From positions 1-22,200 of IMG/VR virus record IMGVR_UViG_3300048130_000007: a stretch of 22,200 nt of DNA; one strand, written 5' to 3'. Below the pieces are notes generated by a model. It made no database searches, was not told where the DNA came from, and worked only from the letters and a program-made list of their open reading frames with translations. The DNA comes from a virus. The position numbers and the translations under genes are program-made. Shown piece after piece: positions 1 through 5,943 of the stretch; the first letter of the stretch is position 1, and each line of letters begins with the position of its first letter.

Positions 1-8
1 TATTTTAG
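1..8 (+). promoter_or_regulatory. Possible promoter -7 box (weak)
   Basis: TATTTTAG matches the Bacteroidota -7 consensus TAnnTTTG at all but one fixed base. Its last base lies 5 nt before the ATG at 13, the same spacing as better boxes at 17566 and 11960. The -33 region lies outside the window, so support is thin. Confidence 0.22.
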
Positions 9-12
9 CCAT

Positions 13-585
13 ATGTACTATACCCTAGAAATTACAGGCACGGCATCTGAGTCTAGCATTGTAAGCACGGCAGACCTCAAGACCTTTTTACGTGTTGATC
101 ACAGCGACGAAGACACATTAATTGAAGCGCTACGAAGCGCCGCCATTGAATATGTGCAGAATTACTGCAACCTGCAACTCGGTGACTTGCCTGCTGTCAT
201 GTACTTAGATGATTTCTATGGCACCTGGGAGATACCAATTGGCCCTGTTGCTTCTATTGTCAGCATCACATACAACCCCACAGCAAGCACTACCAGCACC
301 TTGCCGACCAATCAATACTATGCTGACTTAAAGCGCAAGCCTGCACGCATTACAACTGTGTCACCGCCTAGCGTTTACGAATACATTAGCAACGGCGTCC
401 AGGTAAATATGACGCTGGGATATGCAGAGGGCGAAATCCCAGACGGATTGCTGCACGCCGTTAAATTATTGGTGGCGCACTATTATGAAAACCGCAATAT
501 TGTAGTAGTGGGCACGATTAGCAGCGAAGTGCCTAACATGATTCACAGTTTACTGAATCCGTATCGCATAATTTCTGACCGATGA
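13..585 (+). CDS. Head-tail connector protein (HK97 gp6-like)
   Basis: This 190-residue protein looks like the connector that docks under the portal as a ring and starts the neck. Residues about 20-60 (ADLKTFLRVDHSDEDTLIEA, then AAIEYVQNYCN) are the signature of the gp6-like / 'phage QLRG' DNA-packaging connector family. The C-terminal part has the aromatic helix (LLVAHYYENRN) usual in that family, followed by a short tail. Position agrees: it is followed by head-closure and gp10-like genes, and it would normally directly follow the major capsid gene, which here lies at the opposite edge of the window. The start is the first ATG; the ATG of the next gene overlaps its stop in an ATGA. Family call is from sequence pattern; exact copy number and fold are inferred. 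Confidence 0.85.
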   Translation: MYYTLEITGTASESSIVSTADLKTFLRVDHSDEDTLIEALRSAAIEYVQNYCNLQLGDLPAVMYLDDFYGTWEIPIGPVASIVSITYNPTASTTSTLPTNQYYADLKRKPARITTVSPPSVYEYISNGVQVNMTLGYAEGEIPDGLLHAVKLLVAHYYENRNIVVVGTISSEVPNMIHSLLNPYRIISDR

Positions 586-914
586 GAATAGGACAAAGCG
601 ATAGAAGGATAACGATACAACGTTACACCACTAGCACTAACACATACGGCGAGCGCGTGCAAACTTATAGCACGCTAATAACCGTTTGGGCAGAACTGAT
701 GAAGAACGGCATCGGCATGACTGAGCGCATTGTAACAGATCAGGATATGCCTGTGCAACGTGTAAAGTTTAAGATACGAAGCAGCGCCGCTAGCCGTGGC
801 GTAAAAGCCGATGACCGCGTACTTTATGATTCTAAGTATTACAACATTCAAGGCATTGAAGAAATAGGCCGCGACGACCAGCTTGTTTTGCTTTGTCAAA
901 TCTCAGGGACGTAA
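582..914 (+). CDS. Head closure / head-tail adaptor protein
   Basis: A 110-residue beta-rich protein of the phage head-tail joining family (SPP1 gp16 / HK97 gp7-type). It opens with the typical MRIGQSDRRITIQRY strand, where the N-terminus sets out 'GxLxxRITIQ'. The middle has the conserved VWAEL motif, and the end has the VLYDSKYYNIQGIEEIGRDD strand pair that precedes the last strand in this family. It would seal the connector and gate DNA exit after packaging. The start codon overlaps the upstream stop (ATGA), and its own TAA overlaps the next ATG, so translation is probably coupled. Length is normal for the family. Confidence 0.85.
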   Translation: MRIGQSDRRITIQRYTTSTNTYGERVQTYSTLITVWAELMKNGIGMTERIVTDQDMPVQRVKFKIRSSAASRGVKADDRVLYDSKYYNIQGIEEIGRDDQLVLLCQISGT

Positions 915-1396
915 TGGCTAAGGATCACATACACGCCAATACTACGCCGCTGGTTAAACAGTTTGAAGCTCTACGCAAAGAGGTATCTGACTTGAAAGTA
1001 CAGAAGCGAATACATCGCGCGGCAGGCCGTGAGATAAAAAAGGAGATGTTGTCTAACATACAAGACGCACGCGAAACCATACGCATACGCCGAGGCAAAC
1101 AAGCCAAGTTGGATATAAAGCCTGGCACTATGCGCAGATCAATAAAGGTGTGGCTTATAGACAACCAGCACAGCACATATTGGGTTGGGCCACGTGTAGG
1201 ACGTAGAGCGCCGAAAGATGCTGACGCATGGTTTGCAAATATCGTAGAGGGCGATGACCAATTTATAAAGGGCAACAACAGAAACAAAGGCGTGTTTTTT
1301 AAGTCAATCAGTGAAGCAGCACCAAAGGCATATCAGTTAATGAAAAAGAAATATGACTTTCAGATTAGAAAGGTTGCACGTAAAAAGAATAAGTGA
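914..1396 (+). CDS. Neck / tail-completion protein (HK97 gp10-like)
   Basis: A 160-residue basic protein (C-terminus KKKYDFQIRKVARKKNK) in the slot normally held by HK97 gp10-type minor tail proteins, between head closure and tail terminator. Visible family features are the N-terminal helix with 'FEALRKEVSDLK', the central 'TMRRSIKVWLIDNQHSTYWVGPRVG' strand segment and 'WFANIVEGDD', where HK97 gp10 relatives carry a similar Y/W-A-x-x-x-E-x-G motif. The chosen ATG at 914 overlaps the upstream TAA; a TTG seven codons earlier is open but less likely. Probably helps complete the tail-to-head interface. Confidence 0.75.
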   Translation: MAKDHIHANTTPLVKQFEALRKEVSDLKVQKRIHRAAGREIKKEMLSNIQDARETIRIRRGKQAKLDIKPGTMRRSIKVWLIDNQHSTYWVGPRVGRRAPKDADAWFANIVEGDDQFIKGNNRNKGVFFKSISEAAPKAYQLMKKKYDFQIRKVARKKNK

Positions 1397-3762
1397 TGAA
1401 CGTAGGTAAAGCAGTATATGGTATTCTGAGCAGCACAACCGCTGTGACTGATATAGTCAGCACCAACATATTTCCTGAGATTGCAGAGCAAGAAACCGCC
1501 ACGCCGTTTATTGTTTACCAATTGCAGGGCGTTGCACCTGAAGACACGCACGACGGCCCGTCGAAGTTAGATGAAGTGCGCATGGAAATCATTTGCTTTT
1601 CTGACAGCTACAACGGTGCAGCCGACTTAGCCGACAAAGTGCGCGGTGCATTGGATCGCGTTAGCGGCACATACAACGGAGTCAATGTTGAATCGGTACA
1701 GTTCAACAACGTTGACATTGAAATAGAATACGATCCGCGCCGTTACTCACAGGTAACGACTTACACGTTTAGAATTAAGCGCGATGACATTACTATTGCA
1801 GCAGGCACGCCAGTAACAGGCGCAAAGCTTGGCGATTTAAGCGACGTTGATGTTGCAGGCGTAAGTGACGGCCAGTTCATTAAGTACGTAGCAGCACAAC
1901 AGGAATGGCAAGCGGCTGATAGTACGGGCGGCGTGACATCGTTAGCAGCTTTGACTGATGTAAACCTTACAGGCTTAGGCAGCAAAGACGTAATAAATTA
2001 CAACAGCACAACAGGCAAGTGGGAGCCTGTCGACTTTTTGAATGTGCTGTACACCAATTTAAAAACAGGGGTAAGCACTACCATTAACGATGGCGCAAAT
2101 ACCAACAGCGCATTAGAGTTAGGCGCAACAACGGCAAAACTGAAGACGGGCATAAGCGAAATACTTATAACAGAGACTAGTCCAGGAGACATTGATTTCA
2201 TAGTAGCGACAGACGGCAGCGGAACGACAGCATACACCGCGCTAAACATTGACGGATCAACATCAGCTAACGAAGCTATTTTTAACATACCTGTTGGCAC
2301 GCAACTGCATATTAAGAGCGCCACGCATTACGCTTATCTGCGATACTCAGGCGGTGCGAACGCCTCGTTAAGTTTACCAACAAGCTCAGGCACGATAGCA
2401 AGACTAGCAGACATTGCACTAGACTCAGCAGTAGCGGCCAACACTGCGAAGACAGGCATTACGTCAGGGCAAGCCTCGGCCATTACAGCAAACACTGCCA
2501 AGGTTAGTTACACCGATGCCAGTGCAGTAGCTGCAAACACAGCAAAAAATACTTATCCGTCAGCCGATGCAACAAAGTTGGCAGGCATTGAAACAAGCGC
2601 AGACGTAACAGACGCGACAAACGTAGCGGCGGCAGGCGCATTGATGGCGGCAAGCGCACAACTTACAGGTGACCTAGACACGCAAGCCAACGAGATAAAG
2701 ACCACGACAGCCAACGGCAATATAATTGTAGCGCCTAAAGGCACGGGCGTGCTAGAAGTCAAAGGCGACACCAACAGCGCGGCCATTATTTTAAACTGCG
2801 AAGCAAACTCGCACGGCGTTACTATACAGTCGCCAGCTCATTCGGCTGGTGCAACCTATACTTTAACCTTGCCAACAAGCGCAGGATCAAACGGCCAAGC
2901 TTTAACAACTAACGGATCGGGAGTTTTGTCGTTTGCTGATGTAAGCAACAACGCGGGCACAGTTACAAGCGTAGCAACTGGCACAGGCTTAACAGGGGGC
3001 ACAATTACGGGAAGCGGTACGATTGCGCTTGCAGACACAGCGGTAACAGCAGCGGCATACACGAACGCTGATATAACCGTAGACGCGCAGGGAAGGATTA
3101 CAGCGGCAGCAAACGGAAGCGCGGGAGGTGTTACTTCTGTGAATAGCTTAACGGGCGGCTTGACAATTGCGGCAGGTGCAAACGTGACTATATCCGACAA
3201 CGGCAGCGATACAATTACAATTGCGAGCAGCGGCGGCGGCGGCGGTGGATTGACTGCGGTAACGGGCACAGCACCGATCACAAGCAGCGGAGGGAATACT
3301 CCTGACATTGCAATAACGGCAGCGACAACAAGCGCAGCGGGTTCAATGAGTAGTGCAGACAAAACGAAGCTTGATGACATTACTACGAACTACGCAACAA
3401 ACGCGCTTAACACGGGGCAAAATATATTGATGACTGCGACAATATCCGTTGCAGATGACAAGATTGTTGATGTGATGGGTGATGCATTAGCCGCAAGAGA
3501 TAACGCGAATTCCAAAAAACTCATTGGATTTCACACAGGAAGTAATGAGGTTGTTTTGCAAGGGATGGTTGACGCAGGTGCTGCAATTAGCGGATCGGCA
3601 GCGGGCGCACCTCTTTGGCTTGGCGCATCGGGTACATTCAGCGCGACAGCACCAACAACAGCAGACGAATATTCACGAGTTGTCGGTTACTATATTGGCG
3701 CGATTGGTTCAGCATACGCAGTTTACTTCGACCCTTCGAAAGATTGGGTTCAAATTAGTTAA
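1396..3762 (+). CDS. Tail terminator (DUF3168-like) fused to a long repetitive fibre domain
   Basis: This 788-residue protein joins two parts that are usually separate. Residues about 1-130 look like a DUF3168-type tail completion/terminator protein: short helix, FIVYQLQG strand, the VRMEIICFSD strand and a closing YTFRIKR strand; such proteins are normally about 130 residues. From about 140 it becomes low-complexity fibre: two 'LsDVdv-G...W' modules (about 144 and 181), Ala/Thr/Asn coiled segments near 344-390, the GTVTSVATGTGLTGG module at about 520-575 widely seen in phage fibres, a six-glycine linker at about 613-618, and a C-terminal beta domain. The start is the ATG overlapping the upstream TGA (TGATG). 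The frame is continuous, with no sign of a frameshift. A tail terminator sits at the head-tail joint, so the fibre may project from the neck. Confidence 0.75.
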   Translation: MNVGKAVYGILSSTTAVTDIVSTNIFPEIAEQETATPFIVYQLQGVAPEDTHDGPSKLDEVRMEIICFSDSYNGAADLADKVRGALDRVSGTYNGVNVESVQFNNVDIEIEYDPRRYSQVTTYTFRIKRDDITIAAGTPVTGAKLGDLSDVDVAGVSDGQFIKYVAAQQEWQAADSTGGVTSLAALTDVNLTGLGSKDVINYNSTTGKWEPVDFLNVLYTNLKTGVSTTINDGANTNSALELGATTAKLKTGISEILITETSPGDIDFIVATDGSGTTAYTALNIDGSTSANEAIFNIPVGTQLHIKSATHYAYLRYSGGANASLSLPTSSGTIARLADIALDSAVAANTAKTGITSGQASAITANTAKVSYTDASAVAANTAKNTYPSADATKLAGIETSADVTDATNVAAAGALMAASAQLTGDLDTQANEIKTTTANGNIIVAPKGTGVLEVKGDTNSAAIILNCEANSHGVTIQSPAHSAGATYTLTLPTSAGSNGQALTTNGSGVLSFADVSNNAGTVTSVATGTGLTGGTITGSGTIALADTAVTAAAYTNADITVDAQGRITAAANGSAGGVTSVNSLTGGLTIAAGANVTISDNGSDTITIASSGGGGGGLTAVTGTAPITSSGGNTPDIAITAATTSAAGSMSSADKTKLDDITTNYATNALNTGQNILMTATISVADDKIVDVMGDALAARDNANSKKLIGFHTGSNEVVLQGMVDAGAAISGSAAGAPLWLGASGTFSATAPTTADEYSRVVGYYIGAIGSAYAVYFDPSKDWVQIS
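3229..3249 (+). repeat. Short GGC-type tract encoding a six-glycine linker
   Basis: Four GGC codons followed by GGT and GGA form a small microsatellite inside the fibre part of the terminator-fibre gene. It separates the common GTVTSV-type fibre module from the C-terminal beta domain and looks like a flexible hinge. Triplet slippage would change linker length without breaking the frame. Confidence 0.6.
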
Positions 3763-3764
3763 TC

Positions 3765-4559
3765 ATGGCAGAAATCTCAGGAGTCCCAACAGCGGACATT
3801 AACAACATCGACGGGTTTTTTACCACACAAGGCGGAGGCGGCACAGCCACAACCAGTCCGACTATTAGCACGATGTCCGATATTTATGGAAGTGGTCAAA
3901 CCGTAACCATTACTAATTACGCTTCATATACGCAACCAACCGTCAACGCTTCTGTGTTTATTGGAGCGACGGAAATTGTAAGCAACGCGAATATAACTGA
4001 CAGCAATGGCGTTTTAACGTGGACGGATACAAACGCCAGCACATCTACAAGAACCTTAAAAGTTCGGGTGCAGGAGTTTGGCGATTTCGTACAATCCGCA
4101 GAGGTCACAGGCACTTATGATAAACTTACGGCAACTTTCCGATATTTCAAATGCGTTGGAGTTGATTCATCAGGCAACGCCAGCAGCTTACACATGGGGA
4201 TAAGGGACTGGAGATATACAAGCAGCGGCACAGATTACCCAAGCGACATGACAGCCGACAACGCACCAAGTCCTTTTGTGGCAAGTGCGGGTCATACGTT
4301 CAGTAGTTATTCACCTTACAAGGCTTTTGACTCGTCAACCTCAACGTGGTGGTGGTCACTTACAACCTCAACCGCAAACAATTATTTGATTATCGACATG
4401 GGCGCAAGCTATACAATGACGAGCGGCACCATTCGGTTTTATAGCGGTTCAAGTATTCGATACGTCACCATCAGCGGAAGCACGGACGGCACAAATTACA
4501 CAGTAATCAATGACACTTTACAGATTGACCTGACAAACTCAGACATGAACATAATCTAA
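3765..4559 (+). CDS. Putative carbohydrate-binding tail protein with a discoidin (F5/8 type C)-like domain
   Basis: A 264-residue secreted-looking but signal-less phage protein. Residues about 1-40 contain a flexible Gly-rich stretch (TTQGGGGTATTSPTIS). Residues about 40-120 look like a beta-sandwich of the Ig/Big type (GQTVTITNYASYTQPTVNA...VRVQEFGDFVQSAEVTG). From about 124 the sequence resembles a discoidin domain: HMGIRDWRYTSSG near its start, then YKAFDSSTSTWWWSL, NYLIIDMGASYTMTSGTIRFY and YVTISGSTDGTNY, matching the 'A-D-x-xxxTxW...IDLG...I...VxISxSxDGxxW' order of that fold. It probably binds surface glycans. It follows the fibre gene after 2 nt, so it may ride on or assist that fibre. 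Confidence 0.65.
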   Translation: MAEISGVPTADINNIDGFFTTQGGGGTATTSPTISTMSDIYGSGQTVTITNYASYTQPTVNASVFIGATEIVSNANITDSNGVLTWTDTNASTSTRTLKVRVQEFGDFVQSAEVTGTYDKLTATFRYFKCVGVDSSGNASSLHMGIRDWRYTSSGTDYPSDMTADNAPSPFVASAGHTFSSYSPYKAFDSSTSTWWWSLTTSTANNYLIIDMGASYTMTSGTIRFYSGSSIRYVTISGSTDGTNYTVINDTLQIDLTNSDMNII

Positions 4560-4735
4560 TGCAATACACTCAAGAACAAATTACAGCGGTTGTTGCGGTC
4601 ACAGGCGCAGAGCTTTTTATTAATCACGTGCTAGGCATATACTGCGAAGCGGTATTTGTTGGGATGCAATTAAGCCACGACGCGGACGGATTAACAGAAG
4701 AGGATATTGCAGCAATTCAAAGTTTGATGCCTTAA
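4559..4735 (+). CDS. Small hypothetical protein (58 aa)
   Basis: An uncharacterised 58-residue protein with no motif I recognise. The start ATG shares its A with the stop of the discoidin-like gene (TAATG). The sequence is mostly helical and mildly acidic: it begins MQYTQEQITAVVAVTG, has a central stretch with one Cys (GIYCEAVFVG), and ends in LTEEDIAAIQSLMP, which looks like a capped amphipathic helix. The tight coupling to the adhesin gene suggests a partner or chaperone of that protein, but this is inference from position only. A 24-nt gap with a promoter-like box follows. Confidence 0.6.
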   Translation: MQYTQEQITAVVAVTGAELFINHVLGIYCEAVFVGMQLSHDADGLTEEDIAAIQSLMP

Positions 4736-4747
4736 ACGATTATTGAT

Positions 4748-4755
4748 TAACTTGC
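4748..4755 (+). promoter_or_regulatory. Promoter-like box TAACTTGC before the tail genes
   Basis: TAACTTGC lies in the 24-nt gap before the ATG at 4760, with the G of its TTG 6 nt ahead of that ATG. A TTG at 4724-4726 is 21 nt upstream, within the range seen for Bacteroidota -33/-7 spacing. Four other gaps in the window hold similar boxes. Transcription would begin at or next to the start codon. Confidence 0.38.
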
Positions 4756-4759
4756 ACCT

Positions 4760-4927
4760 ATGAAAGTAACATTGTTAAAGGCGTGCAAGCTAGAAGGCAA
4801 CACCTGGAAAAAAGGGGATCAACCTAGCGTGCATCCATTATTTGCAAAGGAGCTTGCTGCAAAAGGTTATATTGCAGCGGAAAACGATATTGAATTAAAA
4901 GAACAAGACCAAGATGGCGATATTTAA
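4760..4927 (+). CDS. Small hypothetical protein (55 aa) before the tail tube gene
   Basis: A 55-residue protein starting at the first ATG after the intergenic gap. The pattern MKVTLLKACKLEGNTWKKGD...HPLFAKELAAKGYI resembles a class of tiny phage proteins built as 'MKVxLLk-xxxxGxxYxxGd...v...A..Li..G.A', a small beta-hairpin/helix fold often found in structural gene clusters. The C-terminus is acidic (ENDIELKEQDQDGDI). It overlaps the major tail gene by 14 nt in another frame. Function is unknown. It is the first gene after a promoter-like box and may be co-expressed with the tail tube. Confidence 0.65.
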   Translation: MKVTLLKACKLEGNTWKKGDQPSVHPLFAKELAAKGYIAAENDIELKEQDQDGDI

Positions 4928-5324
4928 CGGCACAGATTTAGGCGTGTACATTGGCACAACACTCATTGCAGCAGCAACAGACGTGTCATTGACCTTGAAC
5001 GCTGAGACTATTGACATAACAACTAAAGACAGCTCGGCTTTCCGTGAGCTTTTGCCAGGCGTGCGAAGCGGCAGCATCAGCGTCAGCGGTTTGATTGATT
5101 ACGTTGACGCTGCTAACAAAGACTTTATTGACCTATACGCAGCTTGGGAAGGTCGAACAGAATTGACTTTAAAGTTTAGCAAGGCAACACTGGGAACTGG
5201 AGAAGCTAGCTTTGGTGCTAATGCATACATTACTAGCCTTGAGCAGTCAGGCGGCACAGAAGATACAGCAAGCTATTCAGCTACATTTGAGTTGACTGGT
5301 ACAATTGATGAAACTGTTGCATGA
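4914..5324 (+). CDS. Major tail (tube) protein
   Basis: A 136-residue protein of the TP901-1-type tail tube family. The opening MAIFNGTDLGVYIGTTLIAAATDVSLTLNAETIDITTKDS is diagnostic: a beta strand, a loop, then 'd-isl-n-etiDvTtkDS'. It continues with the family's 'lpGvRSGSISVSGLIDY' and ends with a strand set 'ASYSATFELTGTI'. It would polymerise in rings around the tape measure to form the tail tube. The ATG lies inside the end of the previous small gene, and its TGA overlaps the next ATG (ATGA). Placement directly upstream of the G/GT chaperones and tape measure confirms the assignment. Confidence 0.9.
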   Translation: MAIFNGTDLGVYIGTTLIAAATDVSLTLNAETIDITTKDSSAFRELLPGVRSGSISVSGLIDYVDAANKDFIDLYAAWEGRTELTLKFSKATLGTGEASFGANAYITSLEQSGGTEDTASYSATFELTGTIDETVA

Positions 5325-5605
5325 TAGAACTTAACGGCACGGAGTACCCAGTGCGCTATTCTATGAAGGCGCTAAAAAAGTTTGAACGCAGATCAAAAGT
5401 AAATGTGTTCAGCTTATCCGATCCGTCAAAGCTCTCAGCGGATGCCTGTGCATTCCTTTGCTTCGTCGGCGTTGAATGCGGTTGTGACTTTGAAGGCATC
5501 GACTTTGATATAGAGTTGGCAGATTTTGAGGACTTGATCACCTTGGCACACGTCACACAATGCTTTGACGTACTCGGTGAATACAACAGCGAAAAAAAAG
5601 CATAG
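5321..5605 (+). CDS. Tail assembly chaperone G
   Basis: A 94-residue acidic protein between the major tail protein and the tape measure, the position of lambda gpG. It starts MIELNGTEYPVRYSMKALKKFERRS, the usual beta hairpin and helix of this chaperone class ('yplrys-nal-efE'), and is rich in Asp/Glu around FEGIDFDIELADFEDLI. It would coat the tape measure protein before tube assembly. The gene ends with GAA AAA AAA GCA TAG. The A8 run in the last codons is a slippery sequence, and a -1 shift would add a C-terminal T domain. The zero-frame product is expected to be the abundant form. Confidence 0.85.
   Translation: MIELNGTEYPVRYSMKALKKFERRSKVNVFSLSDPSKLSADACAFLCFVGVECGCDFEGIDFDIELADFEDLITLAHVTQCFDVLGEYNSEKKA
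5592..5599 (+). other. Probable -1 ribosomal frameshift site (A8 slippery run)
   Basis: Eight adenines end the G gene and include the heptamer A AAA AAA at 5593-5599 in the correct phase for tandem slippage. The -1 frame has a TGA at 5578-5580 and is then open from 5581 to 5943; the zero-frame stop is at 5603-5605. The shift is therefore confined to 25 nt, and this run is the only obvious slippery site there. The location between major tail and tape measure genes is the usual one. Confidence 0.85.
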
Positions 5606-5943
5606 ACGGCACTGACCAGGATATAGGCTGGGCCGATGTTATTAAGATGGGGATGGGCATTTTGCGCCTGTCCCCTTCTGCGTTTTGGTCTATGACCTTT
5701 GGCGAGATAAGCCTTGCACTAGACGCGAACAGAGAACAGGAAGAAATGCGGGAGCGTATGCAGTGGGAGCGCACGCGGTGGCTTGGTTCTATGATCATGC
5801 AACCGCACTTAAAGAAAGGCCGTAAATTGCGGCCAAAGGATTTAATGCAATTCCCATGGGAGAAGCCAAAGCAAAATGCGCTTAACTTGACACATGAAGA
5901 ATTGATTGCAAGAATTAAAGCACGCGACGAATGGCAAAGCTGA
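5599..5943 (+). CDS. T domain of tail chaperone GT, made as a G-T fusion by -1 frameshift
   Basis: Read from the slippery run, this frame adds 114 residues to G, giving a GT protein of about 207 residues with the junction ...NSEKK|SIDGTDQDIGWADV. The segment WADVIKMGMGILRLSPSAFWSMTFGEISLAL matches tail assembly chaperones of the type 'lGLsPaeFW-lTp-El--al'. It is followed by a very basic helical region (ERMQWERTRWLG) and a short C-terminal helix. The first in-frame ATG at 5647 would remove part of the conserved segment and leaves a 41-nt untranslated gap, so an independent gene is less likely than a frameshift product. GT would bridge tape measure and tube subunits. The end overlaps the tape measure start by 13 nt. 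Confidence 0.85.
   Translation, partial: SIDGTDQDIGWADVIKMGMGILRLSPSAFWSMTFGEISLALDANREQEEMRERMQWERTRWLGSMIMQPHLKKGRKLRPKDLMQFPWEKPKQNALNLTHEELIARIKARDEWQS

Noticed and set aside
2856-3380. A 174-codon minus-strand frame across the fibre region
   Set aside because: Its product is a low-complexity Ala/Val/Pro string that mirrors repetitive codons of the fibre gene. It lacks a start context, and all supported genes lie on the + strand.
3524-3802. A 92-codon + strand frame across the end of the fibre gene
   Set aside because: It lies out of frame within a well-supported gene and overlaps the next start; its peptide (Gln/His/Arg-rich) has no features of a real protein.
5647-5943. Independent T gene starting at ATG 5647
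   Set aside because: The frame is open back to the A8 slippery run, and conserved residues (WADVIK) precede the ATG; the frameshift product explains it better.
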